Part shown: in pieces, positions 15,147 through 27,229 of the stretch
Numbering within the stretch: position 1 is the stretch's first letter
Layout of the letters: the number at the start of each line of letters is the position of its first letter
From: Anopheles merus
Taxonomy: Eukaryota > Arthropoda > Insecta > Diptera > Culicidae
Assembly: GCF_017562075.2 (NCBI RefSeq)
Contig: NC_054082.1
Location: 38,824,442 to 38,888,441, forward strand
Direction: 5' to 3'
Length of the DNA stretch: 64,000 nt
The notes under the pieces: generated by a model
Database searches by the model: none
Seen by the model: the letters and a program-made list of their open reading frames with translations, nothing else
Told to the model about the DNA's origin: nothing
Translations under genes and position numbers: made by a program

Positions 15147-18049
15147 CCCTTTTGTGGTTCCATTCTCTTGCGCACCCTATCATCAAGATCCTAGAATGGA
15201 GTTGGTTAAACTTAACCGAACAAAAAATCTAAAATAAAAGGGGGAATATCAAATCCCGGCAAGCCTTTTAATTGAGGGGTTAGCATTGGATGCCTTCGCA
15301 GGAAGGAAGCCACCGGAACGGACAGCCACGATCACTACAATCACAATAACAACAGGTTGCTGTTTTTTGGCTTTTTGATTGTTTTATTGATGTTGTTCTT
15401 TTTTCATCCTGCCTGTCCGGAAAGGAGTGGTGCAAGTGCGAAAGGATACTCACAGGGGGAAGTAAAGTTCATTGAAAAACAGGGGAAGTTTGATGATTAC
15501 ACGTGAGTGTGCGTTTTAACGAAAGGTAGTCAAAAGTTAATTGACCATTAAGCGTCAGAAAGTCGTCGCTGCCATCGTCCTTTGTGTTTCCTTCCTGGCG
15601 AGCTGAGGGGTTTTTTTTCAAGCTCCGGTCGTTCTCTGGTGAGGTCCTTGTAAGGCCCTTCTACCGTAACAGAGGATGTTTTAATCAGCCTCACAAGAAG
15701 TGTAGTGAACGTCGACAAATGAATGCAAATGTATGTGAGAATCGAGGTTGCACCCGAGTGAACAGGTTCATTTTTAGGAATGGCTTGGGAAAATTTCCCA
15801 GGACCTTGCGAGGTTTTTGCCGGTTGGATGAGCCGGGGATAGCAAACGCAGGGAAACGTTTTGAGGGCGATCCTTCAGTACATGGGGTCGTAACAATCGC
15901 GTTCCGATTTCCGGTATACGAATTGAAAATGAATACATTATGCGCTCGAAGAATTTTGCACCTGCATAAGGAAGGCACTTGTTCCCATCGGGTCCAGGTT
16001 CAGGTCCTGGGAACAGGATTCAATTTTCACGGTTTTCCCATGGTTCGTTGTAGGAGTTCTTTTTTCCGACTATCGTTGGTAGAGATACACTAACTGATCT
16101 TGTTGAATTCAATTTTAAACTTCCATTAAATTGGGTCTACAGTTTAAAATTGAAATAATATACTCAAGGATATGATTAAAGGAAATGAAAAAGGATTCTT
16201 AAGATTAAGATTGTTTAAATTATTTTCGATGGAATATTGTTACCAATGTCTTGATTTAAGATCATATTTAGACATATTCGAACTGAGCCTTGCTCGAAGT
16301 TTGCTATGTATGATCGCTAAATCATTTTTTTATTTTGATATAATTCAAAAATACAGTACTTCAAACTCTGTCCGCAAGCTAATTCCTACCCATTAGAGCT
16401 ATTTACACTCCCTCACACTGCTTACACATTGGCCTACTTTCACTCTCATCGCCATGAGGAATCTGTTTTACCTCGCGTTCTTCGTTATCGACGGTTCTAT
16501 CGCCTGAACGTTCCATCGGCTACCGATAAGCCTTACATAATGGTGGCTTACATCTCGCTACTGATTAATATGCTACGGTGGTAGGCAAACGCAAGACCTT
16601 GGCCCAACGTCGTCTTTGCCCGGTGATTGGTGATTGCTAGACACTGTTCTGTCTATTGTTCTCGCCAGCAACGGCACCACCCAGCAGCCCACCGATGTAG
16701 GTATGTGGGAGTGTGCGTGTAGATGGCAATAACTTTGTGTGTCAGCTACCTGAGTCGTTACGTCGAGATACATAGAGAGAGAGAGAAAGAGGGAAAGAGA
16801 ACGAGGATACCCCTTGCATTTGCGGGCACGATTGCAGCCACGCGCGGTGCAATTACGGATGCAGTTAGGCCGGAGACGGGCGAAGGCTAGACCGCAGAGT
16901 GGCACCGTTTTCAGCCGTCGACCGGAAAACGAACCGTCCCAAACGTGGCGATTGTTGTCGGCCCACTCGGACAAACCGGCGCGCGCGATTTCCGTACCCC
17001 TGCCGGACCGGGCTGGACAGGTGAAACTGGTTAGGGTGCTTTCACATATGGCACCCGGTCCTGCCAGACTGGCCAGTGTGTGTCCACCTGTGCTCCTTAT
17101 TGTGCATTCCGTTAGACGCTCGGACCATCCGCCGGCGGCCTCGATTTGGACGAGACTTTGACGAACTGTCGATGCGTTTCTTGGCTTGATGTGGCGGGGT
17201 TTTACGGTACGAAATGTTTCCTCTTCGGGTATGAAATGATTCGATTGATTTGGTGAGCAGTTTTGGTGTTAGACTGTTAATTTGAGGTAGAGTTAGTTTT
17301 TAAAAATTGTTTAATGTGCCTGAAGGAATTCCAAATGTAAATACAAATATAACCATTAAAACATAATTTATTGAAAGTATTGAATTCACAACTTTTAATG
17401 AACTATATTGCTATTTTACAAAAAAAACGCATTTTTTTATTTCGAACTAGAATCATCTTTTTACTATTCCAATGACACAGATTATAATGAAACTTAGTCT
17501 TTAAATATAATGTGGCATTCATTCCTTCACTATTTCCGTTCTACATCATGCACAAATTGATAACACCCAGACCGCCAGACAGACAGTAGAGAGCTGCGCT
17601 GGTAAGCGTAATGCAATTAGCTATATTCGAGCGGTAGCGAAATGTGTCCTTTCCTGTTTCCTGCTAACCTAAACTTTCACAGTGACATTTTAAACAAAGC
17701 TGAGGGACAACGTAATCGGAAACTGATACGAACGTATAAGAAAATATGTGCACATCGTTGGCAAACAAACAACGCGCTATCCAATTCCGCACCATCAAGG
17801 ACGAAAATGACCCTCCATGGGAGGCACCATGTGAAAACGGACCGAAGGGATGGAACCAAAGGAATCCGTCTAAGTGATAAGCCCATTATCGTTGCGCCTG
17901 TTTGGGTATATCTTGTAGTGGAATCCGGAAGTGACAGGATGGATTGTTTGGGCTAATGGAATATTTGAGACAAGCATGGTACTGGTTTTATTTTGTTCCT
18001 ATTTAGTGTCCTTTGCCCACCAAGTAGAATTCAATCAATAGTTGTTATC

Positions 18050-18628
18050 ATTAGGGTACAGATTAAGGAAATAGCTGAAAAGATTAAAGAACTTCTAGCC
18101 AAAACAGAGCAAGAGGAGAGTGTATGGAGGGAATTTTTCAACGATACGAGGTAATATGTTGTACAGGCTGTAACAGAAGAGCCAAGACAAGGTCAGTATA
18201 TGTCAGTACAAGACAAGGACATGCAGTATAGGTCTGTTTTTACAATGTAATTATTGTTAATAGACTAATAATAATTATTTCAAATTAAATTAAGAATTCC
18301 CCGGTACGTCAATATTGTTGACGTTAGTCTTCAAGCGTACAGGTCTTCAAGCTATATCTCAAATGCGTCTTGTGAGAGCTTGTAATGCTGTCCACAATAT
18401 TAGAATGCTGGAGAAATTCATAGTTAAAGCTTCTGTTTTCAATCCAAATCAAGATAAGAAAGCAAAAGTTAGAACGTCTTTTTAGCAAAAGATAACGTAA
18501 AAATAACCCCTGTCCTTGCGTCAGTTGATGAGTTTGTGCGCACGAATGGAAACATGATTGCAGAATCGTGTTTTAAGATGAAAATTAAATCAGGAATCCA
18601 ACAAATCACCTGGAGTCATCCTTTTTAA
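18050..18628 (+). pseudogene. Decayed coding-like block of unknown origin
   Basis: Three coding-looking stretches lie close together on the plus strand. The first, 18050-18250, contains IKELLAKTEQEESVW and is interrupted by one in-frame TAA at 18152-18154, with protein-like sequence on both sides. The second, 18294-18485, is in a different frame and contains ISQMRLVRACNAVHNIRMLE, ending at TAG 18483-18485. The third runs from about 18479 to the TAA at 18626-18628, back in the frame of the first, and contains VLASVDEFVRTNGNMIAES. The change between the second and third falls in a short T run and looks like a frameshift. No single part is long enough to stand out on its own. I cannot name the parent: a host gene copy, a transposon, or an endogenous viral fragment are all possible. 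Confidence 0.4.
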
Positions 18629-21600
18629 TAAATCCAAATCAACCAGAGAGCTTAATTATCTTCCCAACGGCGTGTGTTGTATCGATATAGGCTCATCGCT
18701 GCTAGCCGCCTAATACCAAAACGGAGTAAATCCTTTAGCACACACGACCGCTGCCAAAGTGCCAAAATTCATACCGTGTCCGATGGGGCACAAACCATTA
18801 ACCCACCGGAACGAAACACGGGCAGGTTTAATTCATCACGCAATTTGCATACCGGCGTGCTCTATGCGTTCGTCCACGCTGCCGTCCAGATGCTTGCGTC
18901 GTGTTTTCAAAGGCTACTTCTTTAATTTGTTTTCCTGTCCCCCTGGATTGCTGCCGTGCACGATCATCGTACGAGGGAATGCCCCACACAAGTCCGATCC
19001 GAACACAGTCGGTAGGGGCGTGCAAGTCATCATGATGATTGCATTATTATCACATTACTGGTCCCTTTTTGGGTTTTGTCCTAATTGTCCTCCCGCTTCG
19101 CTGCCTGCGCCGTTGAGGTCCTCCATGCGCACGCTACTTCTCCCGGTCTTCGCTGTCTCCCGGCCACGTCCTTCCACGTGTCGTCGCACCCTGTCCACGC
19201 AGCACTAACCGTCCCTGTCAGCAGCCACCATCCTGTGGCGATGTCTGTGTCCCTAACCTTCAAATTAGTAACGCGCACCAGCACAGCGTGTGGTAGAAGA
19301 AGCAGCAGGGAGAAGAACAAAAAATCCTCCAATTAGGCCACTGTTTTTATTTCATTTTTTTGTGTTGTTGTTGGTTCGACTCTTCACACCCGGACCGATC
19401 GGTTCAAGCGTGATAATGTCAATCTTTATTTTGGTTTTTGTTTCGCTGTGTCGTCCCACCGCGCAATCGTGCGGTCATGCAACGACATGATTTGATGTCT
19501 TTGGCCTCGTCTTTTACGTTTGATCGGGATCCGGGTCCTTCTTGACTTGGTGCCTTTCGATGTCCTCTCGCACGAAACAATCGATCGTTGGAGCGTGAGC
19601 GCGCGCTGGTGTCATCGTGGATCGAACTTCGTTCGCACTGTTCTCTCTCTCACTTCCATTAGAGCTCAATCACGCACTCTCCCTTTCTCGCCTTGAGGCC
19701 ATCGGTCAGGTTTGCGATCTATTCCTGGCCTGCCACACACTCACACCACATTGATCCCGTACCATCTTCTTGTCCTCCGTTCTTATCTTTATTACTCCTT
19801 CTTCCACCCAACCCACCTCCTTCTCCTGCGGCAGCCAATTTAGCTCATCCGGACGAACTCTCTCCTTCGTTCTGTTCGTAGAGCTTCACGCATTGTATAC
19901 ATAATTCATTTTCAACTATTCCTTCACCGGGGACGACTCTCGCCATGCCGCGTGCGATCCTCCAACCATCCGAACTCCAGTCGCTCAGACGGCTTTGGTT
20001 AGATTTGTTGCTATTATTATGCTTCGTTTGCTTTCTTCCACGTTCAACCCCAACACATACACGCCCGAGCACACACAAACACACCCGAGCAACCCCTAAA
20101 AACGCATCCATCCTTTACCATCCTCCATCCTTTCTTGCTCCGGTCGCGTACCCAAGACGTAGCGCGATTAAGCAAGGCACGGCATGAGTTCAACGAACCG
20201 CGGCCTCCCTCCGTCGCTGCGACCAACCTATTTCTAGCGTCTTTTACTCTCCGTTTCTTTCTCTCTCGTGCTAGCTCTTTCTCTCTCTTTATTTCTTTCT
20301 TTCTTTATTTCTCTATCGATACCCTTTCGATCTATTATTCGTTCATTCCTTTCCAGTTTCTCTCCTAACACGACCGCAACGTTTTGCCGGTTGCTGGTTC
20401 CTTCCTTCCAATCTCGCTGGTGTGCTTGGACTTTCGACAGCAACAGCATTTCTAGCTCCGTTTCGTTGCCCTGCACTTGTGGCTAGCGGGCTGGGATCTG
20501 CTCACACGGGACACACTGCTGGAAAAAGGGTCCCCGGCCAAGCTCCACCGTCTGTTGCACAGTTTTTCCTTCCCATCTTCAGCGACTGTACGGGAGGGAA
20601 AGAGAAGCACCACAAAAATAGAAAGATAGAGTTGATCTTATTGTTGAAATTGTATCTCCCCCTAGTTTCAGTTCAAATTTGCATCAAATCCTCGTGTCCT
20701 ATTAGCGACATTATTGGAAACAACTAGTCGATATACCAATACATACATTCAATATGAAATGTCTAGCTAAACCAACTTTGAAAACTCTTTGAATATCAAC
20801 AAAACATTTCAATTCAACGACCATTTACTGCACAACGAACCCTTTGCCTTAAAATCCCTCAATCCCCAGCTCAGCGTAGATCGTCCATTCTCAGGGCCTG
20901 AGATTCCATCGGCGGGGCGGGAGAGTGTGGGGGTTTTTTCCGCCAGTGAATTTCATCCTCGACTAACTCCATCGCTGCCCCACCCAAAGAGAGACAGCCA
21001 CTCTCTCACACACACACAGAGCGTCACCAATCCACCCGTAAACACACCCTTGGCTATTGCTTTTTAGTCGCCCTGTACATCCTCCACCGGATGGGGAGAT
21101 GGGGTCGATCACTTTGGGGCCGTCTGGTGGTGCGATGCACTCTACATTCTGCTACAGGGATAAAGCCCTCTGCATTGTTACTGTGCAGTGTGTTGGTGTG
21201 TGCGCCCGTTGGGGTGCATCAGAATGCAACGATGATCGGTATCCTCCTGCGCGTGGACAACTGCAGAAGTCAACGAGCCAGGGTTGTAACGAAACAGCAC
21301 AAGTGCGAGAGAAACAAAGAGAGAGAGAGAGAGTGTGTGCGTGAATACTACAGGGAGAGAAGGAAAGAGAGAGATGAAAAGAGAGAAAAATAATGAGAGG
21401 GAGAGAGAGGTCGAAAAGCATGAAGATCATGAGAAGGATTTTCTGTGGGTGGTGGGGATGCTATGCTATGCATTGTTATTATGAAATTATTTTATTATTC
21501 ACCCTCAGTACACGCGGTGGAAGCGCTCCCGTTCACGTCTGTCTTTCCGCTCTCCATCCCTCCTTGTTTTCCCTACCAGCCTGTGCAGGTCGATTGCCTT

Positions 21601-23940
21601 TTCCAACCCCCCGGTCGAGCGTGGCATTTTCCGTGCGAGTGAGAATGTCTGTGGTAGTGATGGTGGGTGCCAGAGCTAGTACGATGCACACGCACACACC
21701 AGACAGAAAGGCAGAAATATCCTTTGTTAAAAGAAGATTGTTTCGGTTAATGGTGAATCTGAGCTGTTCAAAAGGTACTTTCAATACTTTAAATTCAAAA
21801 TGTTATGACGAGATGATGTTGGGTTTTAAATTACACCAATCGGTATCTTATCCCTATTCCCCCTTCCCAAACCCGCGGGTCGGTAACCGCTCATCGCTCG
21901 AATGTTGCAAGAAGCGACAGGTTTTTGTGTTGCTTTTTGATACGACCAACCATTCATGAACTAATTTCGGGGCTCGGTGTTTACAGCTCACAGGGTAAGT
22001 GGCCATTCAGCGGGTCGAATTTGTTTTATGCAGTTATTACATCGTTTTGTGTCAACTTCCTTTCACATTCCATTGTTTCCCCGTTTCCAGCAACATGCGG
22101 GCTTGGCGTGTTTGAGAAGTAAATGGTCGAGTAGTTGGTTCGAACTGTTAATTTTGCTTAATGTTTGCTATAATGTTGATGTCTGATGTGATTTTTAGAG
22201 AGTTGAGGAAGAATCTATCAACTTTGAGTGCATTTTAACATGCATCCCTGGGCAAGCGTTGCATTCCAATAATCCAAAAGTATGGAATTTGACCCTTGAT
22301 AAGAATTCCAGAACAAAAACTATGAGCTCTAGAAAATCACATTTCGATATCACATTTCTGATAATGCATCATAAATGCATTTAAATTTACGAGAAAGGGC
22401 GTGAGTAGCGATCAGAATCATTCTCGACAATTTAATTACAAAAAGTACAAAATATGCAAATTAGTTTCACCATTTTATCATGCACCTACACTACAACGGG
22501 ATCGTTGTGGATTTATTTACCTAACACACAATTAAACCGTCAGTATTGTTGGTAAACAAGGAATTGGCAAAACCTTTCAAACCTCCGGTTCAACAATGTC
22601 GAGTAATACCACCAAAAAAAAAACTCCGTGCAACCCAACATACCGGAAGGGTGTAGCTGAGCTCGTTTTGTTCCACCCCTTTTCTTCACTTACCCGCAAG
22701 CCTCCAATCGCTAGGGATCCCCCAGGAAAGGGACCATAAAGAATGGAACATTTGAAATGCAAATAACCAGCGAGCTTAGGTTTCATTGTGCTGCGAATGG
22801 TGAAAAGAATGGTAAGAAACTGGACAAGCGGCACGGCAACACAACGCACGCACACACGCTAAACTACAAATGTCCATTTGCGCACCGCCGAATCGTTTGC
22901 GCAAACCATTCGGGCACAATGCGCGCACGCTGAACCGTTACGGGAAACGCGCCGCCGCCGCTCCATTAAAAATACCTTTGATTTCACGTGCGGTTTTTTG
23001 GTTGGTGGCTTTGTAGTATTTAGGCCAATTTTTACGGTCTCTTTGTGGTGAACCTGGTTGGATCCTGGTTCTTTCTAGACAATCCTAGATGATGTATCTT
23101 GTGTGCAAATTGAGACAACCATTCCTTCTTTGACGACTGGCTAGAAGTTTGTGGAATAGTAATAAGATACATATTCTCACCATGAGTGGGAAAAAGGGAC
23201 CAACGCGGTACCGAACACGAGCTAATAAGCCACAACAAAAGGGCAATATTGTAATGAGAAGCATGTGAGGCTCGTTATTATTCGTTCTCGCGCGCTTTTG
23301 GCGAGACAGTGATAAGGAAGTGATTTGAACGGATTCGGCAGTATCGTTTGAACGTAAAATCATGCTCCGGAACGAAACGAGTTGACGAATTAGTCGCGGT
23401 CCGTACGAATGGCTGGGTGAATAAATGCATAAATTTGTGGTGAAGGTGGTGGGAAATCCAGGAACAAGAAAATAGTTATGAAAGGATAGAATACAATTTC
23501 GTCCTGGGAGAATGGTTTCCTGATTTTCAACCTGCTGCTTGGTTCACTGATTTCTGTGAGAAGTTGGAGGGAATAAAATAATATAAGTAATGGTTTCAGG
23601 AAGTGATTTTCAACGCAATACTATTCCCATAGAACCCAGCAGGAGTGTATTCAGTGCTACATTATACAATCCTAAACAATGGTAAATGAGTGTGGCAAAA
23701 ACAACAACAAATTAATAACTGATGGTTCAATTTCTGTTCAGCAAACAATATCAAACCTCAATTGAAGAAGATTTTCCGAACAAAGACGCTTATATCATAA
23801 ACTCTCGGCTCAACTCGCCCCAATCGAACGCGGCTCCCCAATCAAAACGCAATAATTGCATTCATTTGTACCTTTTTGGACAGCTTTTGGCTTTGCTTGC
23901 CTTTTGTTTTCGGTGCGCCTGTGCGTGTGCGTTGCTATGT
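18629..23940. other. Non-coding stretch, pyrimidine-rich
   Basis: No supported gene. From 19080 to 20480 the plus strand is notably C/T-rich, with many CTTTCT and TCTCTC runs. GA-rich DNA follows at 21308-21410. The longest frame (21393-21959) opens in this GA tract and looks like chance. Confidence 0.6.
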
Positions 23941-23941
23941 G

Positions 23942-24819
23942 TAGGGGAAAGCGGGGCAAAATGGTTAGGTGGTGCGAAATGATCACCTGTATTATTGGCA
24001 AATTAACACGTTTAAAATGACTTCTGAAGGCATCAAGTACAATGCAATCATGCAAATCAAGAAAATTTCATAACTTATGCTTTATAAATAAAGGAATAAA
24101 TTGAGAAATAAAATAATTGGTCAAAATGATGTTATTTGGACTGTCTCGAATAAAAGTTTTCGTAAGAATTTAGCAAATAATTAGAGAAAAAAGGATGTGT
24201 ATCCAGGCAAATGACAATCATCTATGACTAACGGGAAAAAGTTACCATTTTAATTTAATGTAAAATGTTTAAAGACAATGTTTGTAAAATGTCTCGCAAA
24301 GGGCAAAATGATCGGTATGTTCTGATAGGCAGAGTTTAGCAAAGGTCGCTACAATATATTTGTTTTACAAAAATAAAACTGTGCTGCATGCTCTCTAATA
24401 TAACGATAAGAAAAAATACTGACAACACATTAATTATTAAAATATTCCAACATTTTACTAAATAATTTATCTGTAATACGAATCTTATATATCTACCCTT
24501 ACAATTCTACCTCGATGCAAGAGCTTAAACCAAAGCCTAAGGTCCATGTTGTGGTGCATTTTGCCCCTTTTTTTTGCTGTGTTTCGACATTTTGTGTAAG
24601 CCCCATAGCGAAGCCATTTTACCCCGCACAATACAAGTTCATAACTTTTTCATGTTTTAAATTTATATTTGTTGTTAATACGTCTACTACTATTTTTTTT
24701 TTCATGAATAAGACGTTGAAGCATTAATTGCCGTCAAAATATCAGTGTAAAGTGGTTTACTCAATGAGATACAGAGCAAAATGCTTCCAAACAGTTCCAT
24801 TTTGCCCCGCTTTCCCCTA
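23942..24819. mobile_element. Non-autonomous terminal-inverted-repeat element (MITE-like, TA target)
   Basis: A 23-bp sequence at 23942-23964, beginning TAGGGGAAAGCGGGGC, recurs as an exact reverse complement at 24797-24819. Both ends carry TA outside GGGG, as expected for a TA target duplication. Shorter copies of the terminal motif GGGCAAAATG or its complement lie inside, at 24301-24310, 24557-24567 and 24614-24627. The 878-bp body is AT-rich and has no transposase reading frame, so it would have to be moved in trans. The TA duplication suggests the Tc1/mariner type, but the superfamily is an inference. Confidence 0.75.
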
Positions 24820-25936
24820 TACCCGTCCGAATGTTGAACAAGAGAGGCAAAGATTGAAACCAATGGAAGAAACTGCGTGCAGCATAAATCGCCAACCACC
24901 CTCCACACACACACACAAAGCATTGTGCGGAAGGAGTGAGCAATCGCTCGTGCGCTCACTTGCTGGCACGGCTGCAGCTCGGTAACGATGGGAAAATTCG
25001 AATGTAAATTCGTAGATTATATACCCGGTCCTACCATCCCCGACCAGGGAGGCAGGGCAGGATGCAGTGGCGGTGCAGTTCGTATCGGTAAAGAGCTGGG
25101 GAAAAGAAGTTATGAAAGGAAAAAAAGGGATGGAAGCGGCTCGCCGCGTCAGATTACGGTTCATGTGCGCACTCTCCTTCCTCAGCCCGCGTTTGCTTCC
25201 GCTACAACAGATCGGGTGCGCGATTGGATGGAAGGTTGGGAGGCGGTTTCATGTTTTGATTTTTATTTGGTGCCTTTCGGTGCAGCCCCACGGCGGCTCA
25301 CTCTCGCTCTCTCTACCCTTCTGCTAGTGCAGGGTGCTATCTCATGTTTTGCGTTTTAATTAACACCCGTCCTGTGCCTTTTCCCAGGATCGCGAACTTA
25401 CTCATTCATTAACCCTTCAGTGATCGATCAGTAAGGGTAGCGTGGATGCAATCAGCGATCTTCGAGATAATTTATATTTAACATAGAAGCGCACAAGCTG
25501 CAATTTATTTACTCTTCTGATTAAATTTGATTGTATGTTTGGTGCGATGTACTTTGTTGAGTGAGATATCATGATAAATGAAGGGGTTTTTTTTGAGGAA
25601 CTATTTCCAAATTTCTAAAAAAAACACTCATTGCTCTTGCCATTGCTCTACTTTATTGAAAAGAGCTAACGAATAATCTAAAAGGAATATTTTATTTTTC
25701 AGTAGTTCTAGGTGTTGTAAAATTCTAGTTGAAATGATAACAAACATGCAAGGGTTGTGACGTTCGTGACGTTCTGCCCCATTGTGATTGTGGTGGGACT
25801 CCTGCTCGACTCGATCGGTTAAATTTATTCCAGTACTTTGACGCAAAGTACCAACCTTTCGTCACCTGTCTTCCTGCTACAGTCTACGCATTAGGTTAAG
25901 TTCAAAGAGTGAAAAAAGAGAGAGAAAGAGAGTGAT

Positions 25937-25967
<31 letters not shown>

Positions 25968-26693
25968 AAAAGGAGAGTCAGTCAGATAGAAGGGGGCAAC
26001 AATGACAATCCCTCCAACCTTTTCCTCACACGCGTTCGACGCGGGCCAATTCTCGCGGGTTCGCCCGCGGGTTGCCAAGGAGTTCCCAGGTTTATTAGTG
26101 CGGCTTCTTACGTATTACGTCGGTGACGAAGCACCCGCGGATCGGAAGTCACTCTTCCCGGGTGCCGAGAAAGCACTGTTTCTGAGCTCTGGGGTCGTAG
26201 CTTTTTTCGCCCTCTGATTTCTTTCACTTCATTTTCATTCCTTTTTTCCGCTCCACACTATTTTCTTGCACAACCCGACCGTGGGGATTGTTGAACCCGT
26301 GGCGTGGAGGTTATAATTCCTTCACCGTAGCGTCCGGAATCCCGCGCCCGGATGTTCTCAATCTGCTCGAGATCATCGTGCAAAGACCACGGACTGACGC
26401 GAGCCTTCCCAGAGGTTCCGCAACAGACGCGACCCTCCCCCTTCCCAATCGCTGGACGAATGTTCCTGTCTCCGGGCACATTCGCGCGTGCCGGCAAGAG
26501 CCGGCGTGCGTTCGGCTTGAAAATGAGGGAAGTGGCTATTCCGGACAACGGTAAATCTTCCGTTGGTTTTCGTGTGCCACCTTCCGGATGACGTCGCGAG
26601 CAGGCAGTGTTTGCCTGCACCGTCACTGGCAGAAGGTTTTTTTGTGGTAGTTGAAAAAGCCTTTGGATAGCGGGTTAGTAGGAAATTAATATT
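24820..26693. other. Non-coding stretch between two candidate elements
   Basis: No supported gene. It contains a GA tract at 25909-25968 and a GC-rich patch at 26020-26600 with overlapping open frames on both strands, none convincing. Confidence 0.6.
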
Positions 26694-27229
26694 GGGGGCC
26701 TTCACAATTCTAGTCAGTTTTTTGTATGGAGTTTGACAGTTGGAGGCTGAAATCATGTAAACAATCCATACAAAACCACACAAAAAACTAGCCTGCGATT
26801 TTCAGTCTAGAAAATTTTAGCCTAAAAGCTAGAATTAGATTCGAGTACCTGCTCGAAAACACGGTGCTGTTTACATTTATCCCAAGATGCATTAAAGAGA
26901 TCACATGGTGGAATCTAGAATCAAAGTGTATGTAGTAGTGTATGTCATAGCATTTTTTTATAACCAATTTTGAACATCACTTTTTGACAGAACGAGTGAA
27001 AACTTTTGCTCCAACGAGCTTTCTAGAGCCTTGACGAATACTCAAAACACTCTTAAAAACTTCATTCAGAAGCAGAAGCGATAAAAATCAGCCTTCTTAA
27101 TTCATACACCTTGGGATAAGCCCACCTGTATATTATACCCACTTAGATAGCTTCTTGAAAACTGCTATACAATGCAAACAGCTGACAGGCTGAAATTTCA
27201 GCTTACGAACTTCAAACGCAAAGGGCCCC
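26694..27229. mobile_element. Probable old inverted-repeat element
   Basis: The left end, GGGGGCCTT at 26694, faces a right end reading AAGGGCCCC at 27221-27229. Further in, the left GTTTGACAGTTGGAGGCTGAAAT resembles the reverse complement of the right end, where GTTTGAAGTTCGTAAGCTGAAAT can be read. A 10-bp inner inverted pair, TTATCCCAAG at 26877-26886 and CTTGGGATAA at 27110-27119, and a perfect 14-bp palindrome, 27189-27202, add to the symmetry. There is no long reading frame. The ends are diverged and no clear target duplication is seen. Confidence 0.45.

Noticed and set aside
15584..16093. 169-codon plus-strand frame
   Set aside because: Composition is not protein-like, with no domain, splice signals or promoter.
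21393..21959. 188-codon plus-strand frame
   Set aside because: It begins in a GA-rich tract, has no domain or believable composition, and lacks a good start context.
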